From Prorocentrum cordatum (Eukaryota; Sar; Dinophyceae; Prorocentrales; Prorocentraceae): a stretch of DNA of 64,000 nucleotides. The translations under genes were made by a program, and so were the position numbers. Each line of letters starts with the position of its first letter. Within the stretch, counting starts at the first letter, position 1. Below are positions 30,681 to 40,545 of the stretch, one piece after another. The stretch covers positions 1-64,000 of the forward strand of contig CAUYUJ010001395.1 of assembly GCA_963575745.1 (NCBI GenBank). Reading direction: 5' to 3'. Under the pieces are notes generated by a model. It made no database searches and was not told the DNA's origin. It was given only the letters and a program-made list of their open reading frames with translations.

Positions 30681-31342
30681 GATTTCGTCCGCGGTGGCAA
30701 GGTCTGCGTGGCGAGGATGCCGAGCTCGTCCGCGTCCTCTCCGCTGGAGGTGGTGGGCGCAGGGAGGGCCCCGAGGGGAGGGCCCCGAGAAGTCAGAGCC
30801 ACTGGCTTGGCATCACTCGGATGTGCGCGTCTCCTCGGCGAGGGCCATCGGGGAGCATGTTTTGGATCAGCTCGCAAAACAGACACGTGGCACGAAGCCG
30901 AAAAATGCGGAGGGATTCGGCGTCCGAGCGATGGCGAGTTGATCAGCCCACCGCTTCTGAATGCGCTCGGAGCCCCGAAGACGGCCGAAACGGCCCCCAA
31001 CATCGCTCCGAGACGGTTCAAGAGGCCCCCCGAGAGAGAGCCCCCACGACGGCCCACGAGGGCCCCGAGAGGGCCCCGAGAGGCCCCCAGGACAGCACGG
31101 AACGGTCCCGCGAGGGGCGATAGGGGAGCTCCGTCGTGCCCGGCGCTGGCCGACGGCGTGGTGCGACGCACCTGCACGAAGGGCAGCGTCGGGCCAGGCG
31201 AGGTTTGGGCGCCCGGGTCCTCGAAGAGTGCCGACGCTCGCGAGGATGGCGCCCCTCCCGGTGGGCCAGAGGCGCCTGCTGGCCCTGTGGGCCGGTCGGG
31301 GCTCGGGCGCCGTGGCCCTCGGGAAATTGGGATATTCGAGGT
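30660..31342 (+). CDS. Candidate exon(s), hypothetical
   Basis: The + frame reads TVRPPRSDFVRGGKVCVARM, SSASSPLEVVGAGRAP, TDTWHEAEKCGGIRRPSDGE, LNALGAPKTAETAPNIAPRR and, nearer the end, LADGVVRRTCTKGSVGPGEV and RGPREIGIFE, followed by GTCGGT. It belongs to a 431-codon open frame (30441-31736), but a 458-codon minus frame overlaps it and is equally open. I favour + because the end of the frame is followed by a donor-like GT, a long pyrimidine tract and a second candidate exon. Function unknown. Confidence 0.3.
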
Positions 31343-31354
31343 CGGTCGACGCTC

Positions 31355-31480
31355 CCCTCCCCCTCCCCCCCCCCCCCCCTCCCTCCCTCGCTCCCTCCCT
31401 CCCCCCCTCCCCCCCTTCCCCCCCCCCTCCCCCCCCTTCCCCCCCCCTCCCCCCCTCCCCCCTTCTGAGATCCTCCCCAG
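31355..31480 (+). repeat. Poly(C/T) tract ending in an acceptor
   Basis: CCCCCCT-type units to about 31462, then TTCTGAGATCCTCCCCAG. Confidence 0.85.
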
Positions 31481-31620
31481 GCTCGCCGCTGCTTCGTTCT
31501 CAGCAGTCCACTGCCCAATGGCTTGCCCGGTTCGGCTTCCACGGCACACGCGCAGCGGGCGCCGCTGCGCCCCGAGAGCCCGTGGCCTGGCGGGGCCCAG
31601 AAACCTTGCGGCCGTGCTGC
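31481..31620 (+). CDS. Candidate internal exon, hypothetical
   Basis: It is bounded by ...CCTCCCCAG and TGC|GTACGA. Two frames are open across it: one reads SQQSTAQWLARFGFHGTRAA and the other CFVLSSPLPNGLPGSASTAH. The first looks more like a folded protein. Phase does not join cleanly to the upstream candidate in that frame. No family is recognised. Confidence 0.3.
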
Positions 31621-31933
31621 GTACGATCAGCACCACGCTTTCGTCCTTCATTATCATTTTTCCATCCTCTGCGCATGCAGGTGAAACACACGCAGCGTGC
31701 TTGCACATGCTCACAAACATGCACATGAGGGCATGACGTACGTATTACGTGCAGCAGATATGGCCTGAGCGTCACAGGCGCACTCCAGACGCCACAGACG
31801 CGGCGGAGCTGCGCTCATCTGTGGGAGCTCTTTCTCCCCAGCGGTTCAGCGGGCAATGCAGGGCACGGGTGCCGGGCCTTGTCTTTCGGCTGGTCGGACG
31901 GCAATCGGGTGGACCCAGGACCAGGATGAACCG

Positions 31934-31934
31934 T

Positions 31935-32021
<87 letters not shown>
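31934..32021 (+). repeat. (GTC)n then (GGC)n
   Basis: About 14 GTC/CGT units pass directly into about 15 GGC/CGG units. Confidence 0.95.
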
Positions 32022-32022
<1 letters not shown>

Positions 32023-32124
32023 GCGTCGTGACCGCAATCGAGGGGGGGGGAGCGTCCGGGAACGCTATCAGAGCGTTCCAGAGCGCTTTTTGGAACGGCC
32101 GCGGCGCCCGAGGCACCTCCCCAG

Positions 32125-32253
32125 AAACTCCGGATCTCGGAGGTCCCCGATCTGCCCCGCTTGGATGATCCCCAGGACGTGTGTGAGCCCCAGGTGCGTT
32201 TGCTCCGCCTGGCCCGAGTCGGCCTTCCGCCTGCGCCGTCTGCAGGCTTTTCG
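32125..32253 (+). CDS. Exon 1 of a three-exon hypothetical gene model
   Basis: After GCACCTCCCCAG the frame reads KLRISEVPDLPRLDDPQDVC, then EPQVRLLRLARVGLPPAPSA, then GFS, and is closed by TCG|GTAAGC, a strong donor. It is exactly 43 codons, phase 0. The leucine/charged pattern (PQVRLLRLARVG) is protein-like. No domain is recognised. The downstream intron of about 1.2 kb contains a foldback element, (CTC)n, the 199 bp repeat and (GTC)n. Confidence 0.4.
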
Positions 32254-32284
32254 GTAAGCAAGCACGCGTTGACGCTAACTCAGC

Positions 32285-32485
32285 ATGCGGGACACGGGTC
32301 CTGAGGAAAACTCGGAGGCGACGATAGGGGCGAATAGCTCAGGGGAGGGCAATACATGTATCCAGGTGTGCCGATGATCTGTGTCTTCGAAAAGGCTCCC
32401 GGGCGAATACGTGTAATGGCCGCCCCTGGGCCAGTCGCCCCTATCGTCGCCGCCGAAAAACGAGTCCTGGACGCGGGGGCCTTCC
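32285..32485. mobile_element. Foldback element, family F
   Basis: The left arm contains GGCGACGATAGGGGCGA (about 32318) and the right arm contains its exact complement TCGCCCCTATCGTCGCC (about 32436). Pairing continues inward (CTCAGGGGAGGGCAATACATGTAT against ...CGTGTAATGGCCGCCCCTGG) and outward (GGTCCTGAGGAAAACTCGG against ...CGAAAAACGAGTCCTGG). It lies wholly inside the intron after the exon ending at 32253. Frames reading across it are not considered genes. Confidence 0.75.
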
Positions 32486-32545
32486 CCCCCGCCGAGCTCG
32501 TCATCCTGAGTCGTTTTCTGGCAGTCCCGGGGCCCGTGGAGGGCC

Positions 32546-32642
32546 CCTCCTCCTCCTCCTCCTCCTCCTCCTCCTCCTCCTCCTCCTCCTCCTCCTCCTC
32601 CTCCGCCTCCGCCTCCTCCTCCGCCTCCTCCTTCTCCTCCTC
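32546..32642 (+). repeat. (CTC)n tract
   Basis: CTC units with CCG interruptions, within the proposed intron. Confidence 0.9.
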
Positions 32643-32791
32643 CGAGGGCCCCGAGAACGGCGAAAAACCTCAGGACCCGTTTCCCTCAGGACCCGCTTCC
32701 CCCACGGCGATTAACACACTTTCTGAGGGTCATCGGCCGGTCCGATGTTGTCGCGGTCCTGGCTTCGGGAGCCTTGAAACGGGGGTCAACG

Positions 32792-32989
32792 CAAACGGGG
32801 GTCAGCCAGATCGCCCGATCTTGCAGGATCCTGCAGGGCCAGGGTCGCATTGACCCGGGCTTGGGTGCAGGATCCTGCAGGATCTTGCAGGATCCTTCGC
32901 GTTGACCCGGGTTTGGGTGCAGGATCTTGCAGGATCCTGCAGGATTCTGCAAGGCCTGACTGACCCGGATCTGGATTGACCCGGGTCAG
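32792..32989. repeat. Dispersed 199 bp GCAGGATC element, copy 2
   Basis: It begins CAAACGGGGGTCAGCC and ends TTGACCCGGGTCAG, colinear with 5672-5870. An extra AAACGGGGGTCAACG lies just before it. Confidence 0.8.
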
Positions 32990-33112
32990 CAGGTCCCTGA
33001 TTGCTCTTGGCTTTGGCTTCAGCGATCCGAGGCTGCGTGCCGTGCTCGGCGCCCTCAGGCTGCCACCTTCTCCTGTGCTGAGGCCCCCTGCCTCCGCGCG
33101 TGCGGCTGGTCA

Positions 33113-33114
<2 letters not shown>

Positions 33115-33174
<60 letters not shown>

Positions 33175-33232
33175 TCGTCGCCATCGTCGCCATCGCCGTC
33201 GCGTCGCCGTCGCGTCGTCGTCGTCGTCGTCG

Positions 33233-33287
<55 letters not shown>

Positions 33288-33299
33288 GTCCTCGTCGCG

Positions 33300-33348
<49 letters not shown>

Positions 33349-33420
33349 GTCCTCGTCGGCGTCGTCGTCGTCGGCGGCGTCGTTGTCCTCGTCCTCCTCC
33401 TCCTCCGCCTCCTCCTCCTC
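33115..33420 (+). repeat. (GTC)n with CGC interruptions, then (CTC)n
   Basis: GTCGTC runs broken by CATCGTCGCC and GCGTCCTCGTCGCGTC, ending in CTCCTCC before the AG of the next candidate exon. Confidence 0.93.
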
Positions 33421-33437
33421 CCGCTCGCCGCGTTCAG

Positions 33438-33737
33438 AGGCTCGAGCGCGCGCTCCCCCGCGGGCCGATGCACGGCTCAGGCGCGGGGGGCTGCAAGCGA
33501 GCCGAGGGCCCCGGGCTCCACCACTGGCGGCGGAGCAAGTCGGGACATCAGAGGTGGAGACGCACGGTCACCTCGGAGGAGAACTCTGGGGGCTCGGTGG
33601 CCTTCGGGGGCGCCCCTCGCCGCCACGGCCGGACGCAGCGTGGAGAGCTGGCGCGTTTGGACCCCAGGGGGGATCGGGGGGCCGAACTCGAGCTGCCGTT
33701 GTCTCAACTCGCCCTGCTCCGATCCAGTCGGACCGAG
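33438..33737 (+). CDS. Exon 2 of the three-exon hypothetical gene model
   Basis: The acceptor is CCGCGTTCAG at the end of a pyrimidine tract. The frame reads RLERALPRGPMHGSGAGGCK, then HHWRRSKSGHQRWRRTVTSE, and ends GAELELPLSQLALLRSSRTE at GAG|GTATGA. It is exactly 100 codons, phase 0 at both ends. Arg/Gly-rich with a leucine-patterned end. No domain is recognised. The minus strand is also largely open, so strand assignment rests on splice context. Confidence 0.38.
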
Positions 33738-33919
33738 GTATGAGATCGAGGTCGGTTCGGGGAGGTGGTACCCTGCTGTTCTGCGTGTTCGTGGGATGTC
33801 CTTGTGCATCCTGGCGAGGGTGACCCTTGGATGTTCTCTTAGTTTTGGCCGACGGAGGGTCTCGTGTTCTTGAGGGATGTTCTTGTGGCCTAGGCTCGAC
33901 TGTAGTCGTGTTGCCGCAG

Positions 33920-34069
33920 GGAACGCCAGACAGGGAACGAGGGGGCTTCACCGGCCACGGCCACGAAGAGGCTCCTCGGCCCAGGTCTGAGAAGCGGCCC
34001 GCAAGCCAGGGCCCCTCCCGAGCCCAGAGCTGTGGGTGCTGCAGCCTCTTGACCGTGGGGCAGCGTTGA
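33920..34069 (+). CDS. Exon 3 (terminal) of the three-exon hypothetical gene model
   Basis: The intron 33738-33919 ends GTGTTGCCGCAG. The frame reads GTPDRERGGFTGHGHEEAPR, then SEKRPASQGPSRAQS, then CGCCSLLTVGQR and TGA at 34067-34069. Phase 0 fits exon 2, giving at least 192 residues for the three exons together. A Cys cluster (CGCC) sits near the end. Hypothetical protein. Confidence 0.36.
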   Translation, partial: GTPDRERGGFTGHGHEEAPRPRSEKRPASQGPSRAQSCGCCSLLTVGQR

Positions 34070-34383
34070 GGCGTGAGGTGTTCTCACGTGGTGGAGCAGC
34101 TTTGAGGCGGGAGGTGTTCTCACGGGGGTGCAGAATCGGACGCGGTGCAGGGCAGGAGCGATACGGTATGGGATGGGTACGGTCGGGTTCGCGTGGGTCG
34201 CAGTCATGATTTGTCAGCGATGACTTTTGGTGGTCTTAACTGTTGAGGGTAATTGTTTCAAGGGTGAATCAATGAGAGTGCGAAGGACGCTGACTTTCTT
34301 TTGAATATTGTGATGGAACTTGTCAAAGGAGGTGGCGTATTGTCTTCATCGAGTGAAGCGTGTGCGTGACCCTGACCCCCCCC

Positions 34384-34541
34384 GTTACCTTAGGTCAAGC
34401 CCCAGCCGCCAAAGGCTTGCTGAGAATGCCCAGCAAGCGACTCAGCTCACGAGAACTCAAGGCCTGAGGGGCCATCAGATCAACTGTGGCATTGCCACCG
34501 CAGCCTCGGCCCACCAGGTCTGTGTGCGCTGTGGGCTATGA
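34384..34541 (+). CDS. Candidate terminal exon, hypothetical
   Basis: After TTACCTTAG the frame reads SSPSRQRLAENAQQATQLTR, then TQGLRGHQINCGIATAASAH, then QVCVRCGL and a stop at 34541. The C-x2-C ending and glutamine-rich helix-like start are protein-like. A GTCTGT within the end is an alternative donor. A 181-codon minus frame (34475-35020) overlaps. Unassigned. Confidence 0.28.
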
Positions 34542-34576
34542 CTATGTAGGGCTTTCGCTTTCAAAAGGCTGGTTAG

Positions 34577-34751
34577 CCTCGCCTCCCCTTGCCCTCCCTG
34601 GGCTCCAAAGTCGTCGAAACCGCTGGTGCGCAGTCTGTCCGAAGACTTCTTTGAGATCGGCGAGGTCGTTTGTGCAGCTGGTGATCTTGCCCGTCTGGTC
34701 GGATTTGCCGCCGTCGGCGGCTTCAGCATCCCCACGCGTCCGCCGATGTGA
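34577..34751 (+). CDS. Candidate exon, hypothetical
   Basis: The frame after GGCTGGTTAG reads PKSSKPLVRSLSEDFFEIGE, then VVCAAGDLARLVGFAAVGGF, then SIPTRPPM and TGA. The amphipathic pattern is convincing, but the stretch is short and the overlapping minus frame (34475-35020) is open. Confidence 0.3.
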
Positions 34752-35334
34752 TTGTTGTTCCCCCGCGCGGCCCCAGAGGTCGGGAGTCCCGGCCGCTTCC
34801 CCGAGGCCAGCTTTTCCTTGCTCGCTATTGCTTGAAATTGTTCGTGCTGAGATCGTCTGGATAATTGTGCACTGCTCGGCGTATGTGTTGGCGGCCCCAC
34901 TGCGGAGAACGTGTGTTCACTCGATGTGCTGGACAAAGAAGTTCCTTCTCTGCGCGAGCAGCCCGTTTGATTCTCGTGGGCCCCGCGTCCGTCTTCGATG
35001 GCCCCCCCTGGCCCGAGCACGGGCCCGGGAGACCCGGCGACCGAACGCGAGGAGCAGCTTCCGAGTCGTAGCGGCGCGGATCCACGCCGCTGTCGGAGGC
35101 GGCCCGAGGGACATTTCTCTGGGCCTCCCAGCTGGGGTCGGAGTACAGTCGGGGTCCCGAAGAAGGAACCCTCTTCGTTGGGGAGGGGCTCCGCGTTCCT
35201 TCATCGTTTCGCAGCTGGCCTTCGGTTTTCCTTAGGTCTTCGCTATGAAGTCGAAGGCTAACTTGTGGAAAATAGGGGCCTCGTTCCTTTTTAGGGTTCC
35301 TTAGGTCAACGCCTCGACTGTAGATGAGGTCGGA
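34752..35334. other. Overlapping open frames, no assigned gene
   Basis: Plus and minus frames of more than 90 codons overlap (the minus frame includes RLHSEDLRKTEGQLRNDEGT). Neither has a recognised motif. Confidence 0.4.
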
Positions 35335-35500
35335 GGGTCGCGCCGCATCGCCGATGCATCGGCGATGCGGCGCGATGTGGAGCTCGATTTGCTTCACGCC
35401 GACGTCGCCGATGCGTCGCCGACGTCGCCGATGCATCGCCGGTGCATCGCCGATGCATCGGCGATGCATGGCCGATGTATCGGCGATGCGGCGAGATCCT
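35335..35500. repeat. Palindromic minisatellite GCCGATGCATCGGC
   Basis: Repeated GCCGATGCATCGGCGATG units, each self-complementary. Isolated ATCGGCGAT(G/A)(T/C)ATCG motifs also occur near 5118, 43805 and 57930. Confidence 0.88.
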
Positions 35501-36284
35501 CCGACGCCATCTACTCGGACCCCATGCAGGAGGCCTCTAATGGCGGGGCCTGATTGGGCACAGCAGGAGGGGGGCGGGCGCGGTCGGGTGAGGGGGAAGC
35601 CGCGGCCGGCGGAGCACGCTGGGAGCATGTAGAGCTTGCGCGCGCGCGTGTCGGAGCAGAGGCCTGTGCAGCGGGAAGCCGACGGCGTCCGCGGAGAGGC
35701 GTCACGGCGGCTCCGGAGCCAAGACGGGAAGCGAGGAAGAGCACCCGGAGGGAAGAAAGACAACGGATGGTCGGAGACCTGGCTCGGTGCAGCGCGCCTT
35801 GGCCTCGGCTCTGCCTGCGCGGGCTCCGCGATGCCGGCGCCGAGCCGCCGCCCCCAGGGGGCGGCGCAGGTGGCACGCGTGGGCACCAGCCCCGGCGGGG
35901 GCAGCCCACCGTGCGAGGCGGGCCAGGACGCTCGCCCGCCCCTCATGCTGCGCCCGGGAGGCGGCGGAGGAGGAGGAGGAGGAGGAGGAGGAGGAGGGCG
36001 AGGGGGACAGCAGGAGCAGGCGGCGGGAGACGGGGAAGGAGATGACGAGGAGGAGGGGGGCCTCAAGAGGGGGAGAGGGAGCGGGAGGGCGAGGAGGTGG
36101 AAGAGGGGATCACGAGGGGAAGGAGGAGGAGGAGGAGGAGGAGGAAGAAGAAGAAGAAGAAGACGACGAATTACGTAGCACCCCGCAATTGCGGATAAGA
36201 GTGAGGGGGCGGGCGCGGGCGACGCGGGCGTCGTCGAGCCGGCGGACCTCGTGGCCCCCTCCTTCCTTGTCGATGGCGCTCTCC
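35501..36284. other. GC-rich interval with (GGA)n blocks, no supported gene
   Basis: Purine runs at 35964-36000 and 36120-36170. A 513-codon minus frame (34825-36366) crosses this region but joins Arg-, Pro- and repeat-encoded parts, so I do not accept it. Confidence 0.5.
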
Positions 36285-36690
36285 TCCACCTCCTCCTCCT
36301 CCTCCTTCTCCTCCTCTTCCTCCTCCTTCTCCTCCTCCTCTTCCTCGTCCTCATCGTCATCGTCATCCTCCTCCTCCACCTCGTCCTCCTCCTCCTCCTC
36401 CTCCTCTTTTTCCTCGTCCTGCCTCTCCCCCCCTCGTCTTTTTATCATGGTCCTCCCATTGTCGTCCTCCCCCTCATCGGCCTCCATCATCGTCCTCCCA
36501 TTGTCGTCCATCATCATCATCCTCCCCATCCTCCCCCTCCTCGTCCTCCTCCTCCCCCTCCTCCCCCTCCTCCCCCTCGTCCTCCTGCTCCTCCTCCTTT
36601 TCTTTCTCCACGTTCTCCTTACATCCTCTCTTCTTCCACGTTCTCCTCGTCCCCTGTTTACTCATCCTGCCTCCCCCTCCTTTCCCAAGA
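36285..36690 (+). repeat. (CTC)n polypyrimidine tract
   Basis: CTC/TTC units with CATCGTC insertions, ending CCTCCTTTCCCAAG. Confidence 0.85.
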
Positions 36691-36861
36691 TAACTGCAAC
36701 GCAATCCTTTTTTCCACTTTATGCTCCCCGCCTTCTCTGATCAAGGCAACTCGCCAGGGCAAAGTTGCTGGACGGGCTGGCGTGGATGTGCGGGGCGTGA
36801 AGAGGTCCTTGCGGGCTCAGACGGCATGCAAGAATCCGCCGCCGCGCTTGTGCGGCATTGG
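36691..36861 (+). CDS. Candidate exon after pyrimidine tract, hypothetical
   Basis: The acceptor is TTTCCCAAG. The frame reads NCNAILFSTLCSPPSLIKAT, then RQGKVAGRAGVDVRGVKRSL, then RAQTACKNPPPRLCG and then continues into the repeat. Basic and protein-like, but with no donor or stop of its own before the minisatellite. Confidence 0.25.
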
Positions 36862-37150
36862 TTTGTTCAGTGAACGTGGTTTAGGTCGCGGGTGGGTCGC
36901 GGGCTCTCCACCTCCACCTGGAAGGAATGCAAAAGCAGCCCGCCGCAAGCGCCAAAAAAATTGGTTCGTACACGGAACGAGGTTTGGGTCGCGGTTGGGC
37001 CGCGGGTTCTCCACAGGGAACGAATGCAAAGGATGCCCGCCGCAGGCGCCGAAAATGTGGTTTGTACCCTGAACGTGGTCGCGGGTGGGCCGCGGGCTCT
37101 CCACCTGAAACGAATGCGAAATATGCCCGCCGCAGGCGCCGAAAAATGTG
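36862..37150. repeat. Tandem units of about 100 b (GAACGTGGTTTGGGTCGCGG)
   Basis: At least three units each carry GAACGTGGTTT, GGTCGCGGGTGGG, CGGGCTCTCCAC, GAATGCAAA and GCCCGCCGCA(A/G)GCGCC. The last unit continues into the larger duplication. Confidence 0.88.
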
Positions 37151-37154
37151 GTTT

Positions 37155-37633
37155 GTACCCTGAACGTGGTTTGGGTCGCGGGTTGGTCGCGAGTTGGTCA
37201 CGGGATGTGTCGCGGGCTCTCCACTTGGAAGGAATGCAAAAAAGCCCGCCGCAAGCGCCGAAAATTGTGGTTTGTACCTTGAACGTGGTTTGGGTCGAAG
37301 GTGGGTCGCGGGTGGGTCGCGGGGTCGGTCGCGGCTGGGTCGCGGGTGGGTCGCGGGTGGGTCGCGGGTGGGTCGCGGGTGGGTCGCGGGGTGGGCCGCG
37401 GGGGGGTCGCGGGGTGGGTCGCGGGTTGGGTCGCGGGGTGGGTCGCGGGGTGGGTCGCGGGGTGGGTCGCGGGGTGGGTCGCGGGTGGGTCGCGGGTGGG
37501 TCGCGGGTGGGTCGCGGGGTGGGTCGCGGGGTGGGTCGCGGGTGGGTCGCGGGGCGGGTTGCGGTTGGGACGACGACAACAAACAACAACAACAACAACA
37601 ACAACAACCACCACCACCACCACCACCACCACC

Positions 37634-37689
<56 letters not shown>

Positions 37690-38306
37690 GAATCCGCACC
37701 GCGGAATTCCACGTCAGCCACGCACCCAGGGACAGTGAATGACCGTTCGGCCCCCTCACTCTTACCCTGAACGTGGTTTGTTTGGGTCGCGGGTTGGTCG
37801 CGAGTTGGTCACGGGATGTGTCGCGGGCTCTCCACTTGGAGGGAATGCAAAAAAACCCGCCGCAGGCGCCGAAAATTATGGTTTGTACCTTGAACGTGGT
37901 TTGGGTCGAAGGTGGGTCGCGGGTGGGTCGCGGGGTAGGTCGCGGCTGGGTCGCGGGTGGGTCGCGGGTGGGTCGCGGGTGGGTCGCGGGTGGGCCGCGG
38001 GGTGGGCCGCGGGGGGGTCGCGGGTGGGTCGCGGGGTGGGTCGCGGGGTGGGTCGCGGGGGGTGCGGGGTGGGTCGCGGGGTGGGTCGCGGGGTGGGTCG
38101 CGGGGTGGTCGCGGGTGGGTCGCGGGGTGGGTCGCGGGGTGGGTCGCGGGTGGGTCGCGGGGCGGGTTGCGGGTGGGACGACGACAACAAACAACAACAA
38201 CAACAACAACAACAAACAACAACAACAACAACAACAAGAATCCGCACCGCGGAATTCCACATCAGCCACGCACCCAGGGACAGTGAATGACCGTTCGGCC
38301 CCCTCA
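37155..38306. repeat. Tandem duplication, two units of about 570 b
   Basis: Unit 1 (37155-37763) and unit 2 (37764-38306) share the same order: a unit of about 100 b, a (GGGTCGCGGGT)n array of 11-12 b, TTGCGG(T/G)TGGGACGACGACAA, a (CAA)n block, and AATCCGCACCGCGGAATTCC...GACCGTTCGGCCCCCTCAC. Unit 1 alone has a (CAC)n block between CAA runs. Long frames here are repeat-driven. Confidence 0.92.
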
Positions 38307-38592
38307 CTAATATTAATAATAGTAATAATAATGATAATAAGGATAATGATGATAATAATAATAATACTAATACTACTAATAATAATAATTATAAGAAGAA
38401 TAATAATAACAATAATAACAACCATAATAATAAGAATAGTACGAATAATTAAAACATCGCAATATTAATAATACGAATACTATTAATAATACTACTACTA
38501 ATGATAATAAGACTAATAATAATGATACTATAATCATAATAATGATAATACGAATGGTAGTAATACTACTCAGAAGAATAATAATAATTAGA
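38307..38592. repeat. (AAT)n-type AT-rich tract
   Basis: ATTAATAAT/GATAATAAT units: an AT-rich island in otherwise GC-rich DNA, followed directly by GAAGAAGAGGAGG. Confidence 0.95.
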
Positions 38593-39500
38593 AGAAGAAG
38601 AGGAGGAGGAGGAGGAGAAGGAGGAGGAAGGAGAGGGACAAGGAGCTGTCGCCCCCCAGCAGCAGCTGGGAGGGTCAGGCCCCCGTCGGCGCCGCGGCGG
38701 CCGCGGCCTCGCAGCCTGCGCAGCGGCCGCGGCCGCGGCGGTGTGCGCGGCGGCTGGCCGCTGTGCCGCAGGCGGTGCGCTGCGGCTTTCTTCCGGGGTG
38801 GGGGGGGGGGCCTCGAAGGAGGAGCGAGCGAGAGGGGAGAGGCACGCGATCCGCTCGAATGGCGCAGCATGCCGCCGGGGCCGCCGCCGCGACACGCCGA
38901 GCACAAGCTCCTTACCGTACATGGAGGCGCTCGCAGACGTGGTGCATGCGTATCCCCTCGCAGGGCTTCGCGCGATGTTCCCCGCGTGCAGCCTCGCCCG
39001 GGCTTGCCCCCCTCGCCACTTGCACAGCAGACTACCGGCCCGAGCATTTCTGCCGCAGCGAAAGGGGAAGAGGAGGAGGAGGAGGGAGGAGGAGGAGGGA
39101 GGAGAGGAGGAGGAGGAGGAGGAGGAGGAGGAGGAGGAGGAGGAGGATTGTGAAGGCCTTACGGCCGGTGCCGCCGACCCAGAAGGACCACGACGACGAC
39201 GACGACGACGACGGCCACGACGACAACGACAGCGACGAGCTGATGACCCTGCCACAAGCTCGGGACATGGGGCGGGCGGGGGGTCGTCGAGTGAGGAGCG
39301 AGCGGGAGGGGAGGAGGAGGAGGATTTTTGGCTTGCGACGCCGATGAAGCAGAAAGCCTGAGCGCAAGCGGCGGCGCTGCGGCTAAGCAGAGCACCACGG
39401 GACAGCGAGAGGTATTCGGCTACTTACGGGCACCAAGTCAGCCAGGAAGGCACACGTGCGTGTGTAGTCCTGGGTGCGACACAGGGGCAGGTGTGGCGTA
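38593..39500. other. GC-rich pocket between purine tracts, no assigned gene
   Basis: (GGA)n at 38597-38635 and 39068-39145 bracket a pocket with several open frames. 38866-38930 (CCGCCGCCGCGACACG...) resembles 56510-56560, a dispersed repeat. After 39146, frames encode an Asp-run (39190-39230) and a basic tail. None is convincing. Confidence 0.45.
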
Positions 39501-40545
39501 GGCTAGGAAAGTGAACAACCATACGGCCAGCAGCTTTGCCAACGGCAGGAGCCTGTAGCTGCAAGCTTCTTCCGGGCTGAAGAGAGGCTCCGCGCGCCGC
39601 ACCGTCTACGGGAGAAGCGGGAGTCCACAATTCGTTCAGCACGCGCGGCATCGACGTCAATGGGCGGAGGTCGCGGTGGAGGTGGAGGAACACGAGGAGG
39701 TCTTGGGCGCACTCACCTGCGCAAATGCATCAGACAAACCTTTTCGCGCATTGTCAGGCAGCAGACGACTCGAGTCGAATCGATGGGCACAAGCTGTACA
39801 CGCATCCGCTTCCAATGCATGCTCGTTCCCAGATCCACGTTATATTTGTGAAGAGGAAGCAAGCTAGAGGGCAGCTCTACAATGCGCTCACGGCACATTG
39901 CGACAAGTGGATCACGATCCGAGACGCCACCACAAGGTATCACGTCGTCGCCGCGATCGCCAAACGATAGACGACCAGTAATTAGTTTCGTTTGCTGCCT
40001 GGGTCTCCGCATCCGCGAAGATGCGGGATGCGGCGCGGCAGTCGCGGACGGAGTCGGCAGCAACACGCGGGATGCCACGGTCAGCAATTGCAGCACCAGG
40101 AACGCCTGGCCGAAAGGCCCAATCACCAGGATGAGCCTAATCCGGCGGCTCCGCAGCAGACGCGGGCGCGCCGAACGCGGTCAGCTTGGCAGCATCCGGG
40201 GGCGCAGCGCCCGGAGAAGCGGGTGGCCCTTTTAGGGGGGGCAAGTCCCGCCGCGAAAGGGTTGGACAAATGGTACGTGGGAAGACGGAGTCATTGACAT
40301 TGGTCATCGAGTCCACGTAAGTAGCCCGAGCTGGTGACGGTGCCGACTGCAATGCTGTCGGTGCGGGCCTGGGCGAGGTCGTCGGGGTCTCTGGCAGCGC
40401 CAGCGGCAGCAGACACCAGAGCTCCAGCACTTGAAACAGATGGCGTCGGCCTCGGTCATGAAGATGTCGGCGGACGTCACAGGGGGAGCGCGCGCGTCGA
40501 CGTATGTGGCGAGGTGGCTGGCGGCGGCTGGACACGCCTAGCCGG
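39500..40545 (+). pseudogene. Coding-like remnants with frame changes (unassigned, possibly retroelement)
   Basis: Successive + frames look like pieces of one protein broken by frameshifts: FFRAEERLRAPHRLREKRES (about 39570), HARSQIHVIFVKRKQARGQL then YNALTAHCDKWITIRDATTR (39815-39930), QQLQHQERLAERPNHQDEPN (about 40085), KTESLTLVIEST just before GTAAGT at 40317, and TPELQHLKQMASASVMKMSA then DVTGGARASTYVARWLAAAG up to a stop at 40541. The RNA-binding-like IHVIFVKRK segment recalls the ORF1 region of non-LTR elements, but this is inference. Confidence 0.35.

Noticed and set aside
30350-31726. 458-codon minus-strand frame
   Set aside because: It overlaps an equally open 431-codon + frame with better splice context. 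GC-rich composition explains both.
32356-32853. 165-codon frame beginning MYPGVPMICVFEKAPGR
   Set aside because: It reads across a foldback element and then a (CTC)n tract; the symmetry explains the coding-like look.
34825-36366. 513-codon minus-strand frame
   Set aside because: It joins Arg- and Pro-rich repeat translations and a palindromic minisatellite, and has no domain. The + strand has better local exon candidates.
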